A DNA stretch of 9,781 nt from Candidatus Phaeomarinibacter sp. (lineage in GTDB: Bacteria; Pseudomonadota; Alphaproteobacteria; CGMCC-115125). Below are positions 1 through 8,301 of the stretch, piece after piece (the stretch's first letter is position 1; each line of letters begins with the position of its first letter). The notes under the pieces are model-generated. The model saw nothing but the letters and a program-made list of their open reading frames with translations, had not been told where the DNA came from and searched no databases. The DNA lies in contig JANQMQ010000135.1 of NCBI GenBank assembly GCA_028279995.1, positions 1-9,781 on the forward strand, given 5' to 3'. The position numbers and the translations under genes were made by a program.

Positions 1-698
1 AGGTCAAAGCGCTTGCCCATCAGGCTGTCCGCAGGCCGCCCGAGCAATTCCTCCGCAGCCGGATTGATGAAGGCGACAGCCCCATGCCGGTCGAGCACCA
101 CCATGGCATCCGGTGCCTCCTGCACCAGCACCAACGGGGCAGGGGCCTGTACGGATTGATTTGTGCGGTCAGCAGCTGGCCGCGCCAGCTTGGCGTGCCG
201 CGCCAGCGCGCGGGCAACTGCATTGGAGAGATCCGCGCCGTTGAAATCGCCCGCCGGGGTGAGGTCGACCACCTCGTCCGCGCCTGCCTCAATGGCGGCG
301 AGTTCTGCCGCGTCGTCAAGGGCACGCATCAGGACGATGACCGGTGCATCCGGGCCGACCGCGCAAATGCGCTTGAGACGGGACAGGCCGGCATCGCTGG
401 CATCAAGTTCCACGACGATGGCCGTCAGGCCGGGCACCAGCAACTGGTCCAGCCCGGCAGCGGGACGGCTGTGGATAAGATCAACAGGCTTGTCCCGCCG
501 CGCATCGAGGGCAGAGGCGACCTGCCGGGCGGTATCGGCCTTTTCGCAGACAACACCGACGCTTTCACGCCGGGCGGGAACATCCACCGGGGCGAGTGCC
601 AGACGACCGTTTTCGGCAAGCAGTTGGGCCCGCTTGGGCATAATGCCCTTGCGGAGCTTGGGGGGATTCGCGGGTACTGAACTGTGCTGGGAGCGCAT
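1..698 (-). CDS. Partial signalling protein: degenerate receiver-like domain followed by PAS domain
   Basis: The reading frame is open from ATG at 698 to the window edge (232 codons), so the C-terminus and any output domain (kinase, GGDEF, EAL) are missing. Counting from the internal in-frame ATG at 641, residues about 26-150 resemble a response-regulator receiver fold (SVGVVCEKAD..., then IVVELDASDAG, VIVLMRALDD, AGADEVVDLTP). Residues about 175-213 are a clear PAS start (APDAMVVLDRHGAVAFINPA, then EELLGRP). The receiver seems inactive: the usual phospho-acceptor Asp aligns with Glu in VVELD, the switch Thr/Ser aligns with Met in VLM, and the conserved Lys-Pro reads Thr-Pro. The start is uncertain: 698 adds a basic 19-residue leader, and neither ATG has a strong Shine-Dalgarno sequence. 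A PAS sensor with an N-terminal pseudo-receiver is the best reading; the signal and output are unknown. It is divergent from hisS. Confidence 0.75.
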   Translation of the reverse strand, partial: MRSQHSSVPANPPKLRKGIMPKRAQLLAENGRLALAPVDVPARRESVGVVCEKADTARQVASALDARRDKPVDLIHSRPAAGLDQLLVPGLTAIVVELDASDAGLSRLKRICAVGPDAPVIVLMRALDDAAELAAIEAGADEVVDLTPAGDFNGADLSNAVARALARHAKLARPAADRTNQSVQAPAPLVLVQEAPDAMVVLDRHGAVAFINPAAEELLGRPADSLMGKRFD

Positions 699-823
699 AA
701 ACCGCCTGCAGGCCTCATGTTTTTGGGTTCGGAGCCGCGAACAGATGCGAATCCGTGAATCAAACATGAACATTGATGGTAAACACGGAGTAAATGATTG
801 GTGGCGGGATTAAGGCATCGTTA

Positions 824-835
824 GGTCAGATGACC
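824..835. repeat. Short inverted repeat GGTCA-ga-TGACC in the divergent intergenic region
   Basis: Two 5-base arms separated by 2 bases lie between the PAS-sensor gene and hisS. This is the size and symmetry of a small operator, but the arms are short and may be chance. The rest of the 699-938 gap holds a 5-bp hairpin (GGGGC-ctgt-GCCCC, 876-889) and a CATGTTT/AAACATG pair (716-722 and 762-768). I see no convincing sigma-70 promoter in the gap. Confidence 0.25.
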
Positions 836-938
836 GGGCCGTTAACTCGTAATGCCCCAAATTCCCTTGCTTGCCGGGGCCTGTGCCCCTGCGCTAGGTA
901 AGGCGCCCATCTCCTAACAAGCCGGACAGATTTCCACC

Positions 939-2438
939 GTGGCCAAGAAGCAAAAGCAGTTCCGCCCCAAGGCGCGCCTTCCAAAAGGCCTGCGCGACCT
1001 GCGCGCAGAAGATGTCGCCGCCCGCCGGGCCATGCTGGCAACCATCATGAAGGTCTATGAATCCTACGGGTTTGACCCCTTGGAGACCTCGGCCATGGAA
1101 TATGCGGATGCGCTGGGCAAGTTTCTGCCCGACGCCGACCGCCCCAATGAAGGCGTCTTCAGCTTTCAGGACGATGACGACCAGTGGCTGTCCCTGCGCT
1201 ACGACCTGACGGCGCCCCTGGCCCGCATGGTGGCGGAGAACTACGAAACCCTGCCCAAGCCGTTCCGCCGCTACCAGACCGGACAGGTCTGGCGGAACGA
1301 GAAGCCGGGCCCCGGGCGTTTCCGTGAATTCACCCAGTGTGATGCGGACAGTGTCGGCACGCCGGAGATGGCAGCGGACGCTGAACTCTGCGCCATGGTG
1401 TCGGATGCGCTGGAGGCGGTCGGCATTCCGCGCGGCGACTATGTGGTGCGCGTCAACAACCGCAAGATTCTCGATGGCGTGCTGGAAACCATCGGCGTCC
1501 CCGCAGGGGAAGAAGGCGCACTGCAGCGCATGACCGTGCTGCGCGCCATCGACAAGCTGGACCGGCTGGGTCCCGAAGGCGTGAAGCTGCTGCTGGGCGA
1601 CGGCCGCAAGGATGAGTCCGGCGATTTCACCAAGGGGGCGGGCCTCAATAGCGAGCAGGCCGATACGGTTCTGGCCTTTGTAGGCGCTGGGAATGAAGAC
1701 CGCGCGAAAGTTCTGGATACCCTGCGTGGCCTTGTGGGCAGCAGCGAGGCGGGGCTTGAGGGCATCGCGGAGTTGGAAGAAATCGCCACCCTGCTGGACG
1801 CGACCGGCTACGGCCCGGACCGCATTCTCTTTGACCCCGCCGTTGTGCGCGGCCTTGGCTACTACACGGGGCCTGTCTACGAGGCAGAACTGACCTTTGA
1901 CGTCAAAGACGATGACGGCAACACGATCCGCTTCGGCTCCATCGGCGGCGGCGGCCGCTATGACGATCTGGTCAGCCGTTTCAAGGGCACACCGATCCCC
2001 GCGACCGGCGTCTCCATCGGTGTCGACCGGTTGTTGTCGGCGCTGGATGCGCTGGGTCGCACCAGGAGCCAGTCGCTGACGCCGCCAGTCGTTGTCCTGC
2101 CGTTGGACAAGGACCGCATGGCCGATTACCAGCGCATGGTCTTTGATCTTCGCAACGCAGGCATCCGCGCGGAAATGTATCTCGGCGGGGCAGGCATGCG
2201 GGCGCAGCTGAAATATGCCGACAAGCGCGGCGCGCCGGTTGCGGTCATTCAGGGATCAGACGAGTTCGAGAAGGGGGAGGTCACCCTCAAGGACCTGGTC
2301 CTGGGCGAGATGCTGTCCAAGGAGATCGAGGACAACACCACCTGGCGCGAAGACCAGCCGGCACAGGTGTCCGTCGCCGCAGATGGCCTGATCGACGCCG
2401 TGAAGGACATGTTGAACAGGCCGCATATGAAGGCCTGA
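939..2438 (+). CDS. hisS: Histidyl-tRNA synthetase
   Basis: This cytoplasmic class II aminoacyl-tRNA synthetase charges tRNA-His with histidine using ATP. The 499-residue protein opens with the family N-terminus [14 protein letters not shown]. Motif 2 covers residues about 109-135, with Arg119 and the GRFREFTQ loop. The histidine-binding motif is [13 protein letters not shown] at 304-316, followed by [10 protein letters not shown] at 335-344 and motif 3 [10 protein letters not shown] at 357-366. An anticodon-binding domain occupies about 382-465. It is longer than the roughly 420 residues of Escherichia coli HisS. The start is GTG; I chose it because the conserved N-terminus begins 13 residues later and no upstream ATG fits. 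The ribosome site is weak (GGACA about 13 bases upstream). The motif [14 protein letters not shown] differs from the common GLDYYnRTVFE form, as I recall for the divergent alphaproteobacterial HisS class. It lies 130 bp ahead of hisZ, in the order typical of alphaproteobacteria. Confidence 0.96.
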   Translation: MAKKQKQFRPKARLPKGLRDLRAEDVAARRAMLATIMKVYESYGFDPLETSAMEYADALGKFLPDADRPNEGVFSFQDDDDQWLSLRYDLTAPLARMVAENYETLPKPFRRYQTGQVWRNEKPGPGRFREFTQCDADSVGTPEMAADAELCAMVSDALEAVGIPRGDYVVRVNNRKILDGVLETIGVPAGEEGALQRMTVLRAIDKLDRLGPEGVKLLLGDGRKDESGDFTKGAGLNSEQADTVLAFVGAGNEDRAKVLDTLRGLVGSSEAGLEGIAELEEIATLLDATGYGPDRILFDPAVVRGLGYYTGPVYEAELTFDVKDDDGNTIRFGSIGGGGRYDDLVSRFKGTPIPATGVSIGVDRLLSALDALGRTRSQSLTPPVVVLPLDKDRMADYQRMVFDLRNAGIRAEMYLGGAGMRAQLKYADKRGAPVAVIQGSDEFEKGEVTLKDLVLGEMLSKEIEDNTTWREDQPAQVSVAADGLIDAVKDMLNRPHMKA

Positions 2439-2439
2439 A

Positions 2440-2550
2440 TGTCCTGTTTTTCGCCTTCCGGCCTATGAAATCTGTCAAATTTGGGTGAAATTGTCCTGAA
2501 AAAAGACAGAAGCGCCGAGATATTTTTGTGACTTGCCAAGAAACAGGACA
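2440..2550. repeat. Three TGTCCTG heptamers at exact 52-bp spacing before hisZ
   Basis: TGTCCTG occurs at 2440-2446 and 2492-2498, and its reverse complement CAGGACA at 2544-2550. The starts are 52 bp apart each time, about five helical turns. The outer two copies extend to a perfect 10-base inverted pair (TGTCCTGTTT and AAACAGGACA). The stretch is AT-rich for this genome and carries several A/T tracts (2447-2451, 2477-2482, 2488-2492, 2499-2504, 2523-2527). This is the expected look of an operator for a looping or multimeric regulator, placed between the hisS stop and the hisZ start. One further TGTCCTG copy sits inside hisS at 2093-2099 and does not fit the spacing. Function is inferred only. 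Confidence 0.45.
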
Positions 2551-2568
2551 CAATGTATTGCAGCGTCC

Positions 2569-4038
2569 ATGACAAATGACGCTCTGAGTTTTGCCGCCAT
2601 CATTGCCGAATGGGGGAAGCCCGCGGATTTCGCCCGCGCGCTTGGCCAGGAGGATGGGGGAGATCTGGCCCGCAAATGGCGCCGCCGCGACAGCATTCCC
2701 CAGGAATGGTGGCCTGCGGTCATTGATGCAGCCCGCCGCGACGGCAAGCAGGTAGACGCTGAACGTCTCTTGCGGGCACAGCGCAATGCGGTCTCGCGCA
2801 AATCCGGCGAAGCGGTGGACACGGCACCCATTATCGAAAGTCCGGACCCGGAGCGTCCCGCGGCTGGCTATGATGCAGCGTCGCTGGAGGCGCTGGACGC
2901 GCAGGCGCAAAGCGTCAAGGCGGTATTCAATCAGGCAGGCTTCGTTCCCGTCGAGCCGCCAACCATGCAGCCCGCCGACATCTTCCTCAATCGCTCCGGC
3001 GAAGACATTCGCCAGCGCACCTATGTGTTTGAAGATCCCGGCGGCGAGGAATGGTGTCTGCGGCCTGATCTGACGATCCCCACCTGCCGCATGTATCTGG
3101 AGCGCGACCCCCAGGGCACGAGCGAGGCAAAGCTCTGCTACAACGGCCCGGCCTATCGCTATCAGCCGCCCAGCGCGGGAAAGCCGGTCGAGTTTCTGCA
3201 GGCAGGCGTCGAGCACATCGGCGGCGCCAGCACGCCCGAAGCGGATGCGGAGATCGTCGCCATTGCCATCGATGCGGTGCAGAGCGCGGGACTCAAATCC
3301 TTTGGCACCACCCTGGGGGACCTTGGTCTCTTTGGCGCGCTGGTCGACAAGCTGGACCTGCCGCAAAGCTGGCGGGGCCGCCTCAAGCGCCACATCTGGC
3401 GCCCGGCCTATTTTGACGAAATGCTGACCCGGCTGACCGAAGCGGACGCAACGCCAGTGACGCCCAACACCAATCAGGCATTGCTGGCGGCGCTGGATGT
3501 GATGGAGCCCGAGCGTGCCCGCGACGTGGTGCAGGACGTGCTGGCGCTGGCCGGCATTTCAGCCGTAGGCGGACGCACCGTCACCGAGATTTCCGAACGC
3601 TTTCTGGAGCAGGCGGCAGGGGCTGCTTCCGCCGAGCTGTCGCACGAAACCGCCGACGCCATTCGTGCGTTCCTCGCCATCTCCGTCCCCTGCACCAGTG
3701 CGGTGGACGAAATCGCCCATGTGGCCAAGGCCGCCGGTGTGTCCCTGGACGATGAGCTGGAGGCAATTGCCCGGCGCATCGATCTCATCTGCGGCAAGGG
3801 CATCAACCGCAACGACATCACCTTTGATGCCGATTTCGGCCGCAAGGAGGAGTACTACACGGGCTTCGTGTTCGAGTTGCGGGTAGAAGCGCTGGGTGCG
3901 TCCCGGCAGGTCGCCGGTGGTGGCCGGTACGATGGTCTCCTCAAGAGTCTGGGTGCCCCGCGCAATGTGCCTGCCGTCGGATGCGCCATCCGGACCGAAA
4001 GACTGCTGGCCGCTGTTGGCCTGGAGGCCCGCTCATGA
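2569..4038 (+). CDS. hisZ: ATP phosphoribosyltransferase regulatory subunit HisZ with fused N-terminal HTH-like domain
   Basis: HisZ is a catalytically inactive histidyl-tRNA synthetase paralogue that binds HisG and carries histidine feedback control. Residues about 100-489 are a full HisZ: QPADIFLNRSGEDIRQRTY from 134, RPDLTIPTCR at 165-174, FLQAGVEHIGG, GRKEEYYTGFVFEL from 424, and the C-terminal GGGRYDGLL at 450-458. The protein has 489 residues, about 100 more than usual. The extra N-terminus (about 1-71) contains GKPADFARALG, ARKWRRRDSIPQEWWPAVI and AARRDG, which resembles small Cro/YdaS-like or carph-isopro proteins (W..R..IP..WW pattern). A Pro/Glu-rich linker (about 72-99) joins the two parts. 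I saw no good internal start, so the fusion appears to be translated as one chain. ATG 2569 was chosen; TTG 2533 would add 12 residues. The ribosome site is weak. The stop overlaps the hisG start by 4 bases. Confidence 0.93.
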   Translation: MTNDALSFAAIIAEWGKPADFARALGQEDGGDLARKWRRRDSIPQEWWPAVIDAARRDGKQVDAERLLRAQRNAVSRKSGEAVDTAPIIESPDPERPAAGYDAASLEALDAQAQSVKAVFNQAGFVPVEPPTMQPADIFLNRSGEDIRQRTYVFEDPGGEEWCLRPDLTIPTCRMYLERDPQGTSEAKLCYNGPAYRYQPPSAGKPVEFLQAGVEHIGGASTPEADAEIVAIAIDAVQSAGLKSFGTTLGDLGLFGALVDKLDLPQSWRGRLKRHIWRPAYFDEMLTRLTEADATPVTPNTNQALLAALDVMEPERARDVVQDVLALAGISAVGGRTVTEISERFLEQAAGAASAELSHETADAIRAFLAISVPCTSAVDEIAHVAKAAGVSLDDELEAIARRIDLICGKGINRNDITFDADFGRKEEYYTGFVFELRVEALGASRQVAGGGRYDGLLKSLGAPRNVPAVGCAIRTERLLAAVGLEARS

Positions 4039-5030
4039 GTGCGTCTGATACAGAAGACCGCCTGATCATCGCCGTGCCCTCCAAGGGCCGGTTGCAGGAA
4101 AAGGCAATGGAGTTCTTTGGCGAGGCCGGGTGCCCCATCAAGAAGTCCGGCTCGTCACGCGAATATGTCGGCCGCCTCGGCGGCGTGCCCAACGCGGATG
4201 TGGCGTTCCTGTCGGCCAGCGAGATTGCCGGGGCGCTGGGCTCAGGCCAGGTGCATCTGGGCATTACCGGCGAAGACCTGCTGGAAGAAAAACTTCCCGA
4301 TCCCAATGCCGCCGTCCACATCATCAAGCCGCTGGGCTTTGGCCACGCGGATGTGGTGGTTGCGGTGCCGCAGTCCTGGATTGATGTGCGCACCATGGCG
4401 GATTTTGATGATGTGGCCATCGCCTATCACGCCCGCCATGGCGAGCGGGTGCGCATTGCCACCAAATATCTGCGCTTGACGCGCAACTTCTTTGCAGCGC
4501 ACGGCCTGGCGGATTACCGCATCGTTGAAAGTGCCGGGGCGACGGAAGGCGCGCCAGCCGGCGGCACGGCGGAAGCCATCGTCGACATCACGTCGACGGG
4601 CGCGACGCTGGCGGCCAACAATCTCAAGATTCTCGATGACGGCGTGATGCTGCGGAGTGAGGCCAACCTCATTGCCTCGCGCACCGCTTCCTGGGGGCCG
4701 AACACCCGCGCGGCCGCCGCCAAGATTCTGGAAATGATCGAAGCCGTGTCCCGCGCAAAGGGCGTGGTGGAAGTGCGCTTCCTGCATGATGTGTCGGACA
4801 CGGCTCTGCTGCGTGACCTGGAAGAGCAGTTCGGCGCCCGCGTGCCGTTCCCCTATGACGAGGACGGGGCTCGCGTCGCGCTGATCATGCATGTGCCCGA
4901 TGGCAAGGTGCACGACGTGGTCACGTACCTTTATGCGGCCGGCAAGGATGCTGTGACTGTCACAGAACCGCGCTACATTTTTGAACGTGGCAATCCGCTC
5001 ATGGCGGCGCTGGAGGCAAAGCTGGGCTAG
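4035..5030 (+). CDS. hisG: ATP phosphoribosyltransferase catalytic subunit, long form
   Basis: HisG joins ATP and PRPP to make N1-(5-phosphoribosyl)-ATP, the first committed and feedback-regulated step of histidine biosynthesis in the cytoplasm. The 331-residue protein shows AVPSKGRLQEKAMEFF at 13-28, FLSASEIAGAL, HLGITGEDLL, VVVAVPQSWIDVRTM, ATKYLRLTRNFF, the stretch RIVESAGATEGAPAGGTAEA, and the PRPP-binding loop DITSTGATLAANNLKILDDG from 184. A C-terminal domain of about 88 residues (from 244) ends in PRYIFERGNPLMAALE. This is the roughly 325-residue type I recall from Bradyrhizobium and Rhodopseudomonas; HisZ-dependent short HisG proteins have about 210-230 residues. ATG 4035 was chosen because it overlaps the hisZ TGA in an ATGA arrangement, pointing to translational coupling and equal dosage. 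An upstream in-frame ATG (3981) would lie deep inside hisZ. Confidence 0.96.
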   Translation: MSASDTEDRLIIAVPSKGRLQEKAMEFFGEAGCPIKKSGSSREYVGRLGGVPNADVAFLSASEIAGALGSGQVHLGITGEDLLEEKLPDPNAAVHIIKPLGFGHADVVVAVPQSWIDVRTMADFDDVAIAYHARHGERVRIATKYLRLTRNFFAAHGLADYRIVESAGATEGAPAGGTAEAIVDITSTGATLAANNLKILDDGVMLRSEANLIASRTASWGPNTRAAAAKILEMIEAVSRAKGVVEVRFLHDVSDTALLRDLEEQFGARVPFPYDEDGARVALIMHVPDGKVHDVVTYLYAAGKDAVTVTEPRYIFERGNPLMAALEAKLG

Positions 5031-5031
5031 G

Positions 5032-5068
5032 CTTGCTGCACACGGATTTTCTTTGATGTGCCAGCAAG
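5032..5068 (+). promoter_or_regulatory. Hairpin between hisG and the DUF5996 gene that covers part of the ribosome site
   Basis: CTTGCTGCACA (5032-5042) pairs with TGTGCCAGCAAG (5057-5068) with one bulged C at 5061, giving an 11-bp stem and a 14-base loop. The 3' arm takes up the AAG of the AAGGAG Shine-Dalgarno sequence (5066-5071) of the next gene. No run of U follows, so it is not a normal terminator. It could damp translation of the downstream gene or mark an RNA processing site. Confidence 0.45.
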
Positions 5069-5078
5069 GAGCCCCGAC

Positions 5079-5984
5079 ATGCGTCCCGCCCTCGATCTGC
5101 CGCCGCTTCCCCTGGACGAGTGGGAAGACACCAAGGAAACCCTGCATCTGTTCTTGCAGATTGTCGGCAAGATCAGGCTCAAGACCCATCCCAAGCTGAA
5201 CCACTGGTGGCACGTGACGCTCTACCCGTCGTCACGCGGCGTGACCACGCGGCGCATCCCCTATGGTGGCGTAGACTTCGAGATTGCCTTTGATTTCATC
5301 GACCACACTCTGATCATCACGCGATGTGACGGCGGCGAGCGCAGCTTTGCCCTGGCCGGCCTGAGCGTGGCCGACTTCTATGCCAGGGTCTTTGAGGCTC
5401 TCAAGGAACTTGGGATTGAGGTTGAAATTCACGCGATCCCCTATGACCGTCCTTACACAACGCCTTTTGCTCAGGATACGGATCACAAGACCTATGACGG
5501 CGACAAGGTGCGTGCCTATTGGCGGGCCCTGTCTCAGATCGCAACCGTCTTCGAGGAGTTCCGCGGCCGCTTTCTCGGCAAGTCGACCCCGGTACACCTG
5601 TTCTGGCATTCCTTCGACCTGGCGCTCACCCGCTTCTCCGGCAAGAAGGCCCCACCCATGGAGGGCGGCACCAAAGCCGACAAAGAAGCCTACAGCCACG
5701 AAGTCATCTCGTTCGGCTGGTGGGCCGGCGACGATCAGGTACGCGAGGCAGCTTTCTATTCGTACACGGCGCCTGAGCCGGACGGCATTGAGACGCATCC
5801 GCTCGAACCCGCCCAAGCCGTGTGGAACGCCGCCGGTGGCTCGCACATGGCCTTCCTGACCTACGAGGCCGTGCGTCAGAGCGCAGACCCACGCGAGACC
5901 CTGCTGGCTTTCCTCGAAAGCGCCTATCAGGCTGGCGTCACCAGAGCCGGATGGCCGGTGGAGGACTTCACCCATCAGGCCTAG
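5079..5984 (+). CDS. DUF5996 family protein, function unknown
   Basis: This 301-residue soluble protein matches my recollection of the DUF5996 family: an N-terminal LHLFLQIVGKIRL segment, HWWHVTLYPSSRG from His42, GGVDFEIAFDFIDHTLII, then HLFWHSFDLALTRF from His173, ISFGWWAGDD near 210-219, and VWNAAGGSHMAF. The many conserved His, Trp and Asp residues suggest a ligand or metal site, but no activity is known to me. No signal peptide or membrane segment is visible. ATG 5079 was chosen over GTG 5058 because AAGGAG (5066-5071) sits 7 bases before it. It follows hisG by 48 bp on the same strand with no obvious terminator, so it is probably transcribed with the his genes. That does not make it a histidine enzyme. 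It converges on the minus-strand gene at 6009. Confidence 0.88.
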   Translation: MRPALDLPPLPLDEWEDTKETLHLFLQIVGKIRLKTHPKLNHWWHVTLYPSSRGVTTRRIPYGGVDFEIAFDFIDHTLIITRCDGGERSFALAGLSVADFYARVFEALKELGIEVEIHAIPYDRPYTTPFAQDTDHKTYDGDKVRAYWRALSQIATVFEEFRGRFLGKSTPVHLFWHSFDLALTRFSGKKAPPMEGGTKADKEAYSHEVISFGWWAGDDQVREAAFYSYTAPEPDGIETHPLEPAQAVWNAAGGSHMAFLTYEAVRQSADPRETLLAFLESAYQAGVTRAGWPVEDFTHQA

Positions 5985-6008
5985 ACCGCACAGGTTCGGG
6001 GCAGCGCC

Positions 6009-6401
6009 CTAGGGCATGAGGCAGTCGAGCCTGTAGAGGCAGTCCCGCTGGACGCGGAGCCGGACAGCGAGGCGGATGCATGCCGCGGTACCCTGCCAGC
6101 CGGGATGTGCGGCGATGTGGTTGAGGCTGTTGACCGTACGGTCAATGTCAAACAGGGCGCGGCTCCAGCTGCGCTCCTCCGCAAGCGCAGTGACAATCTC
6201 CTTGTGCGCCGCCATGGCCCGGGCCGCGAAATCCGGAATGTCGGACGCGGCACCGGGATTTTGCGCCTGCAGTCGCTTCAGCAGACCCGGTGCGGCACGC
6301 AGGACCTTGATACGGCCGAGCACCTCGCGCTCGATCCGGGTGACATGCAGTCCGGCCTTGAGGCGGGACCGGTTAAACGGTTGGGGCAAGAAATCTACCA
6401 T
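6009..6401 (-). CDS. Hypothetical protein, helical, no recognised family
   Basis: The frame encodes 130 residues (MVDFLPQPFNRSRLKAGLHV at the start). I do not recognise the family. The sequence is rich in Leu, Ala and Arg and predicted largely helical by eye (LKAGLHVTRIEREVLGRIKV, FAARAMAAHKEIVTALAEER). It has no signal peptide or membrane span, and contains two Cys near the C-terminus (DCLYRLDCLMP). I prefer this frame to overlapping plus-strand frames because its composition is protein-like and both its ends fit the neighbours: 24 bp from the convergent DUF5996 stop and 121 bp after groEL. The start has no clear Shine-Dalgarno sequence. It lies beyond the groEL terminator, so it needs its own promoter or read-through. 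It could be a lineage-restricted gene or, less likely, non-coding. Confidence 0.5.
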   Translation of the reverse strand: MVDFLPQPFNRSRLKAGLHVTRIEREVLGRIKVLRAAPGLLKRLQAQNPGAASDIPDFAARAMAAHKEIVTALAEERSWSRALFDIDRTVNSLNHIAAHPGWQGTAACIRLAVRLRVQRDCLYRLDCLMP

Positions 6402-6446
6402 ACAGCCAGTGTCTCATCGCCCGCAGGAGCGGGGATAAGTTTTTCC

Positions 6447-6483
6447 AAAAACAAAAAGGGCGGCTCGTAAGAGCCCCCCTTTT
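6447..6483 (-). terminator. Rho-independent terminator after groEL
   Basis: Read on the minus strand, GGCTC/GAGCC (6462-6466 and 6471-6475) with a TTAC loop, one C/C mismatch and three further G-C pairs form the stem. It runs straight into TTTTTGTTTTT (6457-6447). It lies about 40 bases after the groEL stop and should end the groESL transcript before the next minus-strand gene. Confidence 0.85.
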
Positions 6484-6522
6484 CGCATTCGCTTAAGCTG
6501 TGAGGCTCAGGCAACGTGATGC

Positions 6523-8238
<1,716 letters not shown>

Positions 8239-8261
8239 TTAGTTGACTTGAAGTGGGCAAT

Positions 8262-8301
8262 AAAAAAGCCGCGCTAGTGAGGAATGTCCTCGCGCAGCCT
8301 T
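8262..8301 (-). terminator. Terminator-like hairpin between groES and groEL
   Basis: On the minus strand the groES stop leads directly into AAGGCTGCGC, an inner GAGG-acatt-CCTC stem, and then GCGCGGC followed by six T. The outer arms pair over about 10 bp with G-U wobbles. This has all parts of an intrinsic terminator, yet groEL has no obvious promoter of its own downstream. It may act as a partial terminator or an mRNA processing/stability element setting the groES:groEL ratio. Confidence 0.6.

Noticed and set aside
84..813. Two overlapping plus-strand frames at the left edge
   Set aside because: The minus-strand frame shows a clear PAS domain and receiver-like fold through the same bases.
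876..889. GGGGC-ctgt-GCCCC hairpin before hisS as an attenuator
   Set aside because: The stem is 5 bp, there is no T-run and no alternative pairing was seen. It is too small to call.
2421..2451. AGGCC/GGCCT hairpin at the hisS stop followed by TTTTT, a possible terminator
   Set aside because: The stem is only 5 bp and the T-run starts several bases after it, too weak for an intrinsic terminator.
2553..2579. Eight-codon ORF (MYCSVHDK) overlapping the hisZ start, a possible his leader peptide
   Set aside because: It has a fair AGGA site, but only one His and no attenuator hairpins, so it does not look like a histidine leader. Chance is more likely.
2287..3393. Long antisense frame (368 codons) opposite the ends of hisS and hisZ
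   Set aside because: It is a by-product of high GC content. The opposite strand carries two clear protein families, and this frame crosses the AT-rich intergenic region without any recognisable motif.
3981..4034. Longer hisG start inside hisZ
   Set aside because: ATG 4035 overlaps the hisZ stop in the classic ATGA form and gives the family N-terminus.
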